NCBI GenBank assembly: GCA_005790605.1 | Contig: SXUI01000071.1 | Span: 1 to 34,349, forward strand | Length of the DNA stretch: 34,349 nucleotides | Direction: 5' to 3' | Source: Planctomycetia bacterium | GTDB taxonomy: Bacteria; Planctomycetota; Phycisphaerae; Phycisphaerales; SM1A02 | Shown: in pieces, positions 8,607 through 16,445 of the stretch | Layout of the letters: each line of letters begins with the position of its first letter | How positions within the stretch are numbered: position 1 is the stretch's first letter | The notes under the pieces: generated by a model | What the model saw: only the letters and a program-made list of their open reading frames with translations | Database searches by the model: none | Told to the model about the DNA's origin: nothing | Program-made: the position numbers and the translations under genes

Positions 8607-9206
8607 TCATGCGGATCGAGCAAGGGTTGGGAGCAGCAGAACTCCGTTTTGAGGAGCGGGGCAAACGCTCAAGCAGACGCCACACCCCGTGCAGTGTTCG
8701 GCATGGATGGTCGGACGGCCCCGTTCAACCGTGATCGCGCCCTCGACCGGACATCGTTCACTACAGACCGTGCAGGTCGTGCGGGTGTGCGCGAGGCAAC
8801 TCTCGATTTGTATGCGCGCGGTCCCCATCCGTCGTGGGAGTTCCGCTCGAAGTACGCGTGGGATACAGACGGTGATGCAAGGGGCGTCCTTGCACATGAC
8901 GCACGGTTGCGTTGATGCATCGATGACTGGTGTTCCGGCAGCCTCCCGAAACCGAGTGCCCGCCCTCACAATCGCATGCACTGGACATGCTTCGACGCAT
9001 GCATCACAACGCGTGCATTCGCGGAGGAACGCGGCTTCTTCGACGGCGCCAGGTGGCCGATGGAGTACAGGCAGCGGCCGTGCTGACGAGGCCAATGAGC
9101 TCGTTCGGTCCGGTGAGACGGCATCCGCACCGCGACCGAATCGTCCTCGGAGCAAGTCGCGGCGTGAGATGTGAGGTTCACTAGACACGGGTAGCCATTT
9201 CCTCAC
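8607..9206 (-). CDS. napF: NapF-like polyferredoxin
   Basis: A 199-residue cytoplasmic-type ferredoxin. The N-terminus has SRRDLLRG, as in NapF, and is not followed by a hydrophobic segment, so it is not a working Tat signal. Four [4Fe-4S] cysteine sets follow: CTRCDACVEACP, CVMCKDAPCITVC, a set in CLAHTRTTCTVCSERCP and CTGCGVCLSVCP. NapF in enterobacteria interacts with NapA in the cytoplasm and is thought to help Fe-S loading or maturation. The GTG at 9206 overlaps the napB stop as GTGA, so the two are translationally coupled. NapG is less likely because a cleavable Tat signal is missing and no napH follows. Confidence 0.82.
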   Translation of the reverse strand: MRKWLPVSSEPHISRRDLLRGRFGRGADAVSPDRTSSLASSARPLPVLHRPPGAVEEAAFLRECTRCDACVEACPVHAIVRAGTRFREAAGTPVIDASTQPCVMCKDAPCITVCIPRVLRAELPRRMGTARIQIESCLAHTRTTCTVCSERCPVEGAITVERGRPTIHAEHCTGCGVCLSVCPAPQNGVLLLPTLARSA

Positions 9207-10003
9207 CGAGGTGTGGTTGGAACGGAGCCGTCGGCAACATCTGCGAGATCAAATCCAGGTGCTAGTTGCTCCAACTCCGCTGTAGGAGCGTGGCATTGTG
9301 CGCAGTTGGTTCGTGGAAGGTGATCCGGGCGCCACCCCTCATACCCAAAGTCGCCGTGGCAACTCACGCAATTCGTCCGCATGAAGATGGTGTGAGGAAT
9401 GCAAGGAGGTGCGCCTGCGCTCGCGCGACTTCCGCCGCACCCACTCGAGCGGAGACCGACGAATGTGTTGTGGGTGGATGCTTGATCGTGCGGTGATCGA
9501 GCGAACTCAAGTCCAATCTGTTCAACATGGCACTGTGTGCAATTCGTCAGTTCCGTGTGCGGCATCATGCGCGCGACCTGCGTGCCAGCGGTCAATCCGG
9601 TCGCATGGCAGGCACGGCAGGTCTGCACATGCAGGCCTGATGTTGGGTGAGGAATGACAGGCGGTGCACCTTCGAATGCACGAATCTCCGCTCTTTTCTC
9701 GATGGAAACTGCGCGAGCGAGAAACTTGTCGGTGGTCGTCGCGGGCAGGTTCCGATTTGCTGCAATCGTGATTGGAGCGGGGCTGTTGAGTCGCCACGCG
9801 ACCTCCGAGCTCTTCCCGGCATGGAGATCCGTTTCTGTCGTTCGTGGAGTCGAAGGCGACGGCGTGGCGGGGAGCGGTATGCCGCCGACGACGACCTGCG
9901 AAGTGGAGGCGAGTCCGGGCGCAAGCGTCGTGAGTGTGAGGGCTGTGAGCCCGAATGCGACCGACACCTGCATGCGATTGAGTCGTCGAAATGCGGTGAG
10001 CAT
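9203..10003 (-). CDS. napB: Nitrate reductase cytochrome subunit NapB, tetraheme with internal duplication
   Basis: NapB is the periplasmic cytochrome c that passes electrons to NapA. This version has 266 residues against about 150 in Escherichia coli, and four CxxCH haem sites instead of two: residues 129-133, 155-159, 212-216 and 234-238. The protein is a tandem repeat. The first unit reads AFEGAPPVIPHP then CRACH and NCTQCHVEQ; the second reads GAPPCIPHT then CVSCH and NCAQCHAPT. Both carry the NapB-type 'APPxIPH' before the first haem of the pair. A hydrophobic export signal spans residues 12-34. The start is the ATG at 10003, with AAAGGA 5 nt upstream, 9 bp after the napA stop. Confidence 0.88.
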   Translation of the reverse strand: MLTAFRRLNRMQVSVAFGLTALTLTTLAPGLASTSQVVVGGIPLPATPSPSTPRTTETDLHAGKSSEVAWRLNSPAPITIAANRNLPATTTDKFLARAVSIEKRAEIRAFEGAPPVIPHPTSGLHVQTCRACHATGLTAGTQVARMMPHTELTNCTQCHVEQIGLEFARSPHDQASTHNTFVGLRSSGCGGSRASAGAPPCIPHTIFMRTNCVSCHGDFGYEGWRPDHLPRTNCAQCHAPTAELEQLAPGFDLADVADGSVPTTPR

Positions 10004-10012
10004 GGTGTTCCT

Positions 10013-12430
10013 TTAGCCCTTCCGTGTGAGTTGGACCGCGCACTTCTTGTAGTCAGGCTGCTTCGAATACGGGTCATATGCATCGAGCGTCACGAGATTG
10101 ATGAGGACTTGTTCATCAAAGAACGGAACGAACACCTCGCCTTGTTTTGGGTTCCCGCGTCCGCCAATCCACGCGGGAAGATCGACGGCTCCTCGGCGAC
10201 TTCGGACTGTGATGATGTCTCCGCTTCGCACGCCCATCGTTTGTGCATCATCTCGATGCATCTCGACATACGCCTTTGGCATCGCTCGATGGAGCGGTGG
10301 GATTCGGCGAGTCATCGTCCCGCTGTGCCAGTGTTCAAGGACGCGTCCTGTGCAGAGCCAGAACGGGAATTCCGCGTCTGGCATCTCCGGCGGGTGTTCA
10401 TGCGGCCGAAACCAAATGAGCGCTTTGTCGTCCCTACTGACGGAGTGGTAGAACTGAAAATCACGGCCTTTTTCGACGAACGGGTCATCGAATCCGCTAA
10501 ACCGCCAACGCGTTTCACGCCACGAGCCATCGGGCTGTTCGACGACCGGCCATCGAAGCCCGCGCGCCTTCACATACTCCGCGTATGGAGCGAGGTTCTT
10601 GTGCTTGTGTGTGCTAAAGAGTCGGTACTCGTTGAAGAGTCGCTCATCGACATTGCGATCGTAGTAGTGCGCCCACTCCCAGACCGGGATCTCCTTTCCC
10701 TCTACGTCGGTCGTCTTGAAGATCCACACTCCATCCTTGTCGCGTTGCGATGTTGGATCGAGTTCAGCGAGTCGCTTAGAGACTGCGATCGTTTGCCAGC
10801 AATCATCTCGCGCCGCGCCTGGTGGTTCGACCATCTTGAACCACTGGTGCGTGCGGCGCTCGCTGTTGCCATACATGCCGTTTTTTTCAACCCACATCGC
10901 GCTCGGGAGGATGAGATCAGCAAGCTCGGTTGTCGCGGTTGGATACACATCGGAGACGATGAGAAACTTGTCCGCGAGCTTTGACTTTTCACGAAAGTTC
11001 CTTGTGAGGTTCGGCATCGTGTGGCCAGGATTGGTCACCTGCACCCAAATGGTCGTGACATCGCCGCCCTGATCCGTGGGCGTGTTGAATCGCTTAAACA
11101 GTTCCACCGCGTGGTAGCCAGGTTTGTCACTGATGCGACCCTGCGCAAGATTCCAATGCTCTTCCGCATGGGCTCGATGCTGTGGATTTGCGATGGCGAG
11201 TCCCCCGGGGAGGAGGTGGCAGAGCGTACCAACCTCGCGCGCGGTACCGCACGCAGACGGCTGTCCGGTCAGGCTTGTCGCAGCCTCGCCTGGTTTGCCA
11301 AAATGCCCTGAAAGTAAGTGAATTCCGTGCACGAGGCAGTTGATGGCCGTGCCCCGTGTGTGCTGGTTCATCCCCATGCACCAGAAGCTGTTGATCTTGA
11401 TGTCCTTGCGGGCGAAGAGTGCGCCGAGCATGCGAATGTGATCGGCGCTGACTCCCGAGAGCTTCTCGACAACCTCGGGCGTGTAGTCCTTCACTGCTTC
11501 GCGATACGCATCCATCGTCATGGGCACGCCGAGCATCTCCGGTGGACTCTTTTCGTCCTTTGGTGGGCCGAGCGTACGAAAGTTGCAGTGCTTCTCGACG
11601 AATGCGTGGTCGAACGCATTGTCCTTCATCAGCAGATGCGCAATGCCATTTGCAATCGCGAGGTCTCCATGCGGTTTGAAGAGCAGCACATGATCGGCAA
11701 GGTCGCTCGTGCGAGTTCGACGCGTGGTCATGTCAATGATTGTCACCTTCTCGCCGCGCGTTCGTCGATCGACGAGCCGGGAGAAGAGGACGGGGTGCAT
11801 CTCCGCCATATTGTTTCCCCACATAATGGCAACATCACACTTGTCGATGTCGTCGTAGACGCCGGGTGGTTCGTCGACGCCAAAGGTTGAAAGGAAACCA
11901 GTCACCGCCGATGCCATGCAGAGGCGAGGATTCGCGTCGATTTGGTTGTTCCCCATCCCGGCCTTCACAAATTTGTTGGCCGCGTACCCCTCGGGAATCG
12001 TCCACTGGCCAGATCCATAGAACGAAAAACCTGCTGGATTCCCGAGGATTCGCTTGGAAATCACATCAATCGCTTCATCCCATGTGATCGGTTTGAGTAC
12101 ACCGTTGGTGCGCAGCATCGGTGTCGTGAGGCGATCTTTCCCATAGAGCGCGAGTCCAACATGGTACCCCTTGACACACAAGAGGCCCTTGTTTACCTCG
12201 GCCTTTTGGTCACCCTGAATCGCGACCACGCGACCGTTCTCAGTTCCGACCATCACATGGCATCCTGTCCCGCAGAATCGACATGGAGCCTTTTCCCATC
12301 GGAGTCCGCTACCGCTCTGAGGCTCTTCCAAGATCGGGAGCGCCCATGTGCGAGCAGAACCAGCCGCCGCCGCCGTTGCAGCGGCGATGGCTGTTGACTT
12401 GACGAATGCACGGCGTTCAACGCTAAGCAT
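10013..12430 (-). CDS. napA: Periplasmic nitrate reductase catalytic subunit NapA
   Basis: NapA reduces nitrate to nitrite in the periplasm using a bis-MGD molybdenum cofactor and one [4Fe-4S] cluster. From the ATG at 12430 the product has 805 residues (family about 780-830). A Tat signal is at the N-terminus (ERRAFVKSTAIAAATAA). The cluster ligands are C50, C53, C57 and C85 (CRFCGTGC, then KGLLCVKG). The molybdenum-ligating cysteine is C171 in ANPRLCMASAVTGF, the NapA signature. Further family stretches are MWGNNMAEMHPVLFSR, MGMNQHTRGTAIN and WLCTGRVLEHWHSGTMTRR. The start is decided by AGGAG 6 nt upstream; the frame continues to 12562 but that part is napD in another frame. All ligands are intact. 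Confidence 0.97.
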   Translation of the reverse strand: MLSVERRAFVKSTAIAAATAAAAGSARTWALPILEEPQSGSGLRWEKAPCRFCGTGCHVMVGTENGRVVAIQGDQKAEVNKGLLCVKGYHVGLALYGKDRLTTPMLRTNGVLKPITWDEAIDVISKRILGNPAGFSFYGSGQWTIPEGYAANKFVKAGMGNNQIDANPRLCMASAVTGFLSTFGVDEPPGVYDDIDKCDVAIMWGNNMAEMHPVLFSRLVDRRTRGEKVTIIDMTTRRTRTSDLADHVLLFKPHGDLAIANGIAHLLMKDNAFDHAFVEKHCNFRTLGPPKDEKSPPEMLGVPMTMDAYREAVKDYTPEVVEKLSGVSADHIRMLGALFARKDIKINSFWCMGMNQHTRGTAINCLVHGIHLLSGHFGKPGEAATSLTGQPSACGTAREVGTLCHLLPGGLAIANPQHRAHAEEHWNLAQGRISDKPGYHAVELFKRFNTPTDQGGDVTTIWVQVTNPGHTMPNLTRNFREKSKLADKFLIVSDVYPTATTELADLILPSAMWVEKNGMYGNSERRTHQWFKMVEPPGAARDDCWQTIAVSKRLAELDPTSQRDKDGVWIFKTTDVEGKEIPVWEWAHYYDRNVDERLFNEYRLFSTHKHKNLAPYAEYVKARGLRWPVVEQPDGSWRETRWRFSGFDDPFVEKGRDFQFYHSVSRDDKALIWFRPHEHPPEMPDAEFPFWLCTGRVLEHWHSGTMTRRIPPLHRAMPKAYVEMHRDDAQTMGVRSGDIITVRSRRGAVDLPAWIGGRGNPKQGEVFVPFFDEQVLINLVTLDAYDPYSKQPDYKKCAVQLTRKG

Positions 12431-12731
12431 GAGATTCTCCTGAGCAGGTTGTGTCGCAGGCGCCCTGTGCGAGACAGGGTGAGGCGGCGATGTGTTGAAG
12501 GTTGTCGAGGTGCACGAATGCGAGCTCGACTTGGAGCACGCCTTCAATCGAGTGAAGTTCATCCCAAAGCGCTCGGTCTTCTCGAGGTGAGCCGGTCTCG
12601 GTGAGGATCGCGAGCCGGTGGCCGAACCGCTCGCCGACTTCGACGCGCGAGTCTGACGCGAGCGTGATCAACGCGCCTTGCGCGGCTGATGCATCCGCTT
12701 CGAGTGTGAGTACCAATCCACTGATCGCCAT
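12423..12731 (-). CDS. napD: NapD, NapA signal-peptide-binding chaperone
   Basis: NapD binds the NapA Tat signal and holds back export until the cofactor is loaded. The 102-residue protein shows the family pattern: ISGLVLTLEADASA at the start, VEVGERFGHRLAILTETGS in the middle and LWDELHSIEGVLQVELAFVHLD in the second half. The C-terminal tail has three cysteines (CLAQGACDTTC), which is not typical. It is the first gene of the nap operon and its stop overlaps the napA start by 8 nt. No clear ribosome binding site precedes the ATG at 12731. Confidence 0.9.
   Translation of the reverse strand: MAISGLVLTLEADASAAQGALITLASDSRVEVGERFGHRLAILTETGSPREDRALWDELHSIEGVLQVELAFVHLDNLQHIAASPCLAQGACDTTCSGESHA
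12437..12441 (-). promoter_or_regulatory. Shine-Dalgarno of napA
   Basis: On the minus strand AGGAG lies 6 nt before the ATG at 12430. It falls inside the end of napD, fixes the napA start and rules out the longer frame. Confidence 0.8.
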
Positions 12732-12750
12732 TGCAATTCGATTCTGTTTT

Positions 12751-12782
12751 GGAGGGGATGGGGCTGGAGGAGGGAGGGTGGG
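12751..12782 (+). promoter_or_regulatory. G-rich tract with G-quadruplex potential between the two nap-associated operons
   Basis: The plus strand has five G runs of three or more: 12754-12757, 12760-12763, 12772-12774, 12776-12778 and 12780-12782. The last three are separated by single bases, and the loop to the previous run is 8 nt. It lies 20-50 bp upstream of the napD start, on the non-coding strand for the plus operon. The composition is unlike the rest of the gap. A regulatory role is inference. Confidence 0.4.
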
Positions 12783-12800
12783 TGTGATTTTTTGGTGGAA

Positions 12801-12820
12801 ATTCGGCTATGGGATCGAAT
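12801..12820. promoter_or_regulatory. Inverted repeat ATTCG-N10-CGAAT in the nap divergent region
   Basis: A perfect 5-bp inverted repeat with 10-bp spacing lies midway between napD and the tetraheme cytochrome gene, the position expected for a shared regulator. It does not match FNR/NnrR boxes (TTGAT-N4-ATCAA) or NarL heptamers. The arms are short, so chance is possible. Confidence 0.25.
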
Positions 12821-12828
12821 AAGAGGGC

Positions 12829-12856
12829 TTCGACATCGAGATACAGATAAGATACT
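12829..12856 (+). promoter_or_regulatory. Possible sigma-70-like promoter for the cytochrome/Fe-S/NrfD operon
   Basis: TTCGAC (12829-12834) and GATACT (12851-12856) are spaced by 16 bp, ending 31 bp before the ATG at 12888. Both boxes match the consensus only partly. Confidence 0.3.
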
Positions 12857-12887
12857 CCGGATATCGACAAAAGTCAGGTCGCATCTC

Positions 12888-13640
12888 ATGAACCGATCAC
12901 AATTCGACCCTTCGCTCAAGAAAAGTCGCGTCCTCAATGCCGGAACGATGCTCGGGCTCGCGCTGCCGTTGGGGTTCGGCGCACTCTGCTTTGCCTTCCT
13001 GATGGCGCCATCTCGCGTCTCCATCCCGCTCGCCGCGCGAAGTCGCGTTCCCGCTGAGGCGATCGCGAATCGGCCGCGGCGTGTCGCACTCGCGGATCCG
13101 CCGCACATCGCCGTGGACGGCGTGGACCAGAACTGCAATGCGTGTCATCAGATCTTTGCTTCCGCGAGTCCCGCGCACACCGCGCTTGAGTTTCACAACA
13201 CCGTTGTGCTCGCGCATGGAATGAATGACCGGTGCGTGAACTGCCACGATCCAACGGATCGAGAGCGATTGGTGCTCCGCGATGAGAGCACGATTCCATT
13301 CGCTGAGACGCCACGCCTGTGTTCACAATGTCATGGCACTGTGTATCGCGACTGGCAGCGCGGGACGCACGGGAAGACGCTTGGATCTTGGATCACTTCC
13401 TCCCCGCAGCAGCGCCGCCTTGGGTGCAACGAATGCCACGACCCTCATGCACCGAAGTACACACCTTATGTCCCACTTCCGAGTCCGCACACACTCCGCA
13501 TGGGTGAGCAGGGTGGAGTGCACGAGATTGATGCGGCCAAAGTCAGCCCACTGCAGCGGCATCTTCAAGAGGCGCGCAGGTTGTCGGCTGCATCGAGAAA
13601 AAAGGCAGCGCATCAGCAGTCCGAAGGAGTGCATCCATGA
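12888..13640 (+). CDS. Membrane-anchored tetraheme cytochrome c
   Basis: The product has 250 residues from the ATG at 12888. One uncleaved-looking transmembrane anchor spans about residues 16-40, followed by a periplasmic domain with four CxxCH sites: 83-87 (CNACH), 116-120 (CVNCH), 145-149 (CSQCH) and 180-184 (CNECH). Other histidines suited to haem ligation include H97, H103, H110 and H161. The LCSQCHGTVYRDWQRGTHGK and CNECHDPHAPKY stretches resemble cytochromes encoded next to Fe-S/NrfD pairs, and are not like NapC/NirT. The likely role is electron transfer between the NrfD module and periplasmic acceptors such as NapB. It heads a four-gene operon whose junctions are all ATGA overlaps. Confidence 0.83.
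   Translation: MNRSQFDPSLKKSRVLNAGTMLGLALPLGFGALCFAFLMAPSRVSIPLAARSRVPAEAIANRPRRVALADPPHIAVDGVDQNCNACHQIFASASPAHTALEFHNTVVLAHGMNDRCVNCHDPTDRERLVLRDESTIPFAETPRLCSQCHGTVYRDWQRGTHGKTLGSWITSSPQQRRLGCNECHDPHAPKYTPYVPLPSPHTLRMGEQGGVHEIDAAKVSPLQRHLQEARRLSAASRKKAAHQQSEGVHP
13624..13629 (+). promoter_or_regulatory. Strong Shine-Dalgarno of the Fe-S subunit gene
   Basis: AAGGAG sits 7 nt before the ATG at 13637, within the end of the cytochrome gene. It supports that start, which overlaps the preceding stop. Confidence 0.75.
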
Positions 13641-14761
13641 AAGATGTTCGCATTTGGGACGGTCCATCCGCGGCGACAGACGAGGCTCAAACGGCGTCGA
13701 ACCCAACGCGTCGAAGTTTTCTGCGTATCGGCGCTGCCGCGGTCGGTGGGATGGCTGCACTCGCCGCAGCGCTCAGCCCTTTACGCGAACTCGATCCAGA
13801 GGACCTGCCTGATGTCGAAGAGTTCCTTCAAAAACACTACAAGGAGATGACTGCGGTCGAGATGGAGGCCGCGCTCGCGCGGATCCGCGCCAATGTCGCC
13901 GACCGATTTGGAGTTGAACCAACGATTCGCGACCCCAAACCACTTGATGGTGTGGAGTTTGTCTACGCGCTCAATCTCTCGCGCTGCATCGGGTGTCGGA
14001 AGTGTGTACACGCATGCGTTGCCGAGAACAATCAATCGAGAAGCCCAGAGATTCAGTACATCCGTGTGATCGAAATGCCTCGCGGGACGCTCGATGTCGA
14101 GAAGGGTGATCATCACTACGATCGACCGCAGGTTCCTGATACCGCGCATTTCTATATGCCGGTCCAGTGTCATCAGTGCGCGAATCCGCCGTGTGTGAAG
14201 GTCTGCCCGGTCGAAGCGACTTGGCAGGAACCAGATGGGATCACCGTGATCGACTACGACTGGTGTATTGGATGCCGCTACTGCGAAGCTGCATGTCCAT
14301 ATTGGGCGCGTCGATTCAACTTCGCGCAACCATCGCTGCCGGCCGATGAGTTGAATCCAGACATGAGTTACCTCTCGAACCGCCCTCGCGAGCGTGGTGT
14401 GATGGAGAAGTGTCACTTCTGTCTGCACCGGACCCGTGAGGGTCGGATGCCAGCCTGCCTTGAGGCATGTCCGACCGGCGCGCGCAAGTTCGGGAATGTG
14501 CTCGATTCGAAGTCAGAAGTCTCAGAGATCCTCAAGACAAAGCGTGTCTTCGTGCTGAAGGAGGAAGTCGGGACGCTTCCGCGGTTCTTCTACTACTTCG
14601 ATGAGCGATACCCGAACACGATCGATCCTGAGGCGCTCGTGATTGCGGAGCAGTTACGCGAGGAGGAGGGCGATGCGTTTGGCGCGATGGACGTTGGTGC
14701 CGCTGGGCGGCTCGTGATCGCGCGGGCTTCTGGCATGAGTACTGAGGAGACTTGCGCATGA
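13637..14761 (+). CDS. Tat-exported four-cluster Fe-S subunit (DsrO/HybA/NrfC-like)
   Basis: A 374-residue periplasmic Fe-S protein. The twin-arginine signal is TRRSFLRIGAAAVGG (R25, R26) with a hydrophobic stretch to about residue 47. Four [4Fe-4S] sets are visible: C117/C120/C123/C127; C178/C181/C186/C190; C210/C213/C216/C220; and C259/C262/C274/C278. An insert of about 50 residues between the first two sets, and the ending ACLEACPTGARKFGN and GTLPRFFYYFDERYP, resemble DsrO/HybA-type subunits that dock on NrfD-like membrane proteins. It probably relays electrons between the quinol site in the next gene product and the tetraheme cytochrome. Both ends overlap neighbours by 4 nt (ATGA). Confidence 0.88.
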   Translation: MKDVRIWDGPSAATDEAQTASNPTRRSFLRIGAAAVGGMAALAAALSPLRELDPEDLPDVEEFLQKHYKEMTAVEMEAALARIRANVADRFGVEPTIRDPKPLDGVEFVYALNLSRCIGCRKCVHACVAENNQSRSPEIQYIRVIEMPRGTLDVEKGDHHYDRPQVPDTAHFYMPVQCHQCANPPCVKVCPVEATWQEPDGITVIDYDWCIGCRYCEAACPYWARRFNFAQPSLPADELNPDMSYLSNRPRERGVMEKCHFCLHRTREGRMPACLEACPTGARKFGNVLDSKSEVSEILKTKRVFVLKEEVGTLPRFFYYFDERYPNTIDPEALVIAEQLREEEGDAFGAMDVGAAGRLVIARASGMSTEETCA

Positions 14762-15990
14762 AGATGTATCTCAAATTCCTTTCGCGTTGCTTCCGTCTCA
14801 GCTTTGTTGGTGATGCGCGCTATTACGCGTGGATGTTTGGGCTGACGATCGTCGTGCTTGTCGGCATCAATGCGTACTGCAAGCAGTTCGTCCAAGGGCT
14901 CGCCACGACCGGCATGACCGATCAAGTCTCGTGGGGCTTTTACATCGCGAACTTCACTTTCCTTGTCGGCATGGCTGCTGCAGCGGTGATGCTTGTGATT
15001 CCGGTGTACATCTATCGCAACCGTGAACTCCACGACCTTGTGATCTTTGGTGAGTTGTTCGCCATCGCGGCCATCGTCATGGCGATGCTCTTTGTGACGG
15101 TTGATCTTGGGCGCCCAGATCGAGGCATGCACCTCCTGATGCGATTCAATTTCCCGAGTTCGATGCTGACTTGGGATGTGCTCGTCCTGAATGGCTATCT
15201 CTTTCTCAATCTTCACATTTGTGGTTACCTCATTTACTGCGCCTATCGAAAACAGCGCCCGAGCGCGCTCTTCTATGTGCCGTTCGTCTTCATCGCGATC
15301 GCGTGGGCGATCAGCATTCACACGGTGACTGCATTTCTGTACAGCGGCCTCGGTGGACGGCCATTTTGGAACTCCGCGATCATCGCACCGCGATTCCTTG
15401 CGAGCGCATTTGCTGCAGGTCCTGCGTTTCTCATCCTGACGCTCTCTGTGCTGAAGGCTTGTACGAGCTATCAAGTGCCAGAGAAGGCACTCATGACGCT
15501 TCGCAGCATCGTGACCATTGCGCTTGCGATCAGCATGTTCCTCCTTATCTCCGAGGCGTTCACCGAGTTCTATACGCAGAGTGCGCACGGCGCCTCGGCA
15601 CACTACCTCTACCTCGGATTGCACGGCCGCACTGCGCTCGTCCCTTGGATCTGGTCCGCCATCGCACTCAATACAGTCGCGCTCGCGATTCTGTTCACTG
15701 GTTGGAGTCGCAAGCCGGTTGTGTTGCACACAGCGTGCATTATGCTCATCGTTGGGATCTGGATCGAGAAGGGGATGGGGCTCATCGTTCCAGCGTTCGT
15801 TCCGACACCGCTCGGAGAGATCGTTGAATATGTGCCAACCCTGAATGAGTTGTTCGTGACCCTCGGCATTTGGGCATTCGGCTTGTTGGTCTACACCATT
15901 CTCGTTCGCGTGACAGTCCCAGTTTTGGCTGGGCGTCTCACGCATGATCAGCGGTTCCGCCAGACATTGGAAGCGGAGTATGCAGCATGA
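14758..15990 (+). CDS. NrfD/DsrP-like integral membrane quinol oxidoreductase subunit
   Basis: A 410-residue protein with about ten transmembrane helices. Family stretches include VSWGFYIANFTFLVGMAAAA (residues 58-77), FVTVDLGRPDRG (112-123), SMLTWDVLVLNGYL and WIEKGMGLIVPAFVPTPLGE. NrfD-like proteins bind menaquinol without haem and hand electrons to a periplasmic Fe-S partner, here encoded just before. The WGFYIANFTFLVG pattern is closer to DsrP/Hmc-type than to PsrC-type members. ATG at 14758 overlaps the previous stop and GGAG lies about 10 nt upstream; a TTG at 14752 is less likely. The direction of electron flow cannot be read from sequence. Confidence 0.88.
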   Translation: MKMYLKFLSRCFRLSFVGDARYYAWMFGLTIVVLVGINAYCKQFVQGLATTGMTDQVSWGFYIANFTFLVGMAAAAVMLVIPVYIYRNRELHDLVIFGELFAIAAIVMAMLFVTVDLGRPDRGMHLLMRFNFPSSMLTWDVLVLNGYLFLNLHICGYLIYCAYRKQRPSALFYVPFVFIAIAWAISIHTVTAFLYSGLGGRPFWNSAIIAPRFLASAFAAGPAFLILTLSVLKACTSYQVPEKALMTLRSIVTIALAISMFLLISEAFTEFYTQSAHGASAHYLYLGLHGRTALVPWIWSAIALNTVALAILFTGWSRKPVVLHTACIMLIVGIWIEKGMGLIVPAFVPTPLGEIVEYVPTLNELFVTLGIWAFGLLVYTILVRVTVPVLAGRLTHDQRFRQTLEAEYAA

Positions 15991-16445
15991 AAACTTCCGT
16001 CGCCGACACTCGCTGCGCGATCGATGGCGTCGCTGCCTTGCATGACCACATCGTGACGAAAGCGCGAGCGGCGAGAGCGTCGTTCGCAGATCCAACGAGC
16101 AGCGATTGGATGGGACGATTCCTCTCCGATCGGACCATCGTGCGCTACCCGCTCGGCGTGCGGTACGACGCGCAGCCACTGCGGTGCGGCGAGTTCGCAT
16201 GCCTTGAGTCTCTCGGCGAAACGCCCTCTGACGGATTCGTGCTGTTCGTGCATCCGATGCTCGAAGGCCGCATGGCGCAGCTCCCACTTGTGGTCGCGTA
16301 CTTCGTGCCGAGTGTCAACTATGGCGCGGTGGCTTCTCGAGAAGAGGCCGAGCTTTTCGGAGCGACGCTCTTTGCGATGCCGCAGGACGCGTATTACGCC
16401 GGGCTCCGCGCGATCGCCGACGAGGTGCGGTGCAGGACCAGTTAG
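15987..16445 (+). CDS. Unrecognised 152-residue protein encoded last in the NrfD-module operon
   Basis: I do not recognise this family. The product is soluble-looking: no signal peptide and no transmembrane segment long enough to be convincing, although GFVLFVHPMLEGRMAQLPLVVAYF (about residues 83-106) is a hydrophobic core. The C-terminal half, with VNYGAVASREEAELFGATLF, is the most motif-like part. Six-plus acidic residues in SREEAELFG and a mixed helix/strand pattern suggest a compact globular fold. The ATG at 15987 overlaps the NrfD stop (ATGA), so it is made with the complex and could be an assembly factor, chaperone or small subunit. Its TAG overlaps the convergent purT stop by 3 nt. Confidence 0.7.
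   Translation: MKTSVADTRCAIDGVAALHDHIVTKARAARASFADPTSSDWMGRFLSDRTIVRYPLGVRYDAQPLRCGEFACLESLGETPSDGFVLFVHPMLEGRMAQLPLVVAYFVPSVNYGAVASREEAELFGATLFAMPQDAYYAGLRAIADEVRCRTS

Noticed and set aside
8607-9206. NapG assignment for the ferredoxin
   Set aside because: The SRRDLLRG start is like a twin-arginine motif, but no hydrophobic signal core follows and there is no napH.
9647-10984. 445-codon open frame on the plus strand opposite napB and napA
   Set aside because: It is antisense to two genes with intact catalytic and haem motifs, and its translation resembles no family.
12888-13640. NapC/NirT assignment for the tetraheme cytochrome
   Set aside because: It has one membrane anchor and four CxxCH as NapC does, but the stretches around the haems do not look like NapC/NrfH, and the partner genes are of DsrO/NrfD type.
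14593-16287. Long open frame (about 560 codons) on the minus strand opposite the NrfD gene
   Set aside because: It lies antisense to a well-conserved membrane protein gene, and its translation is low-complexity and rich in Glu/Arg/His without domains. It is a shadow of the high GC content at third positions.
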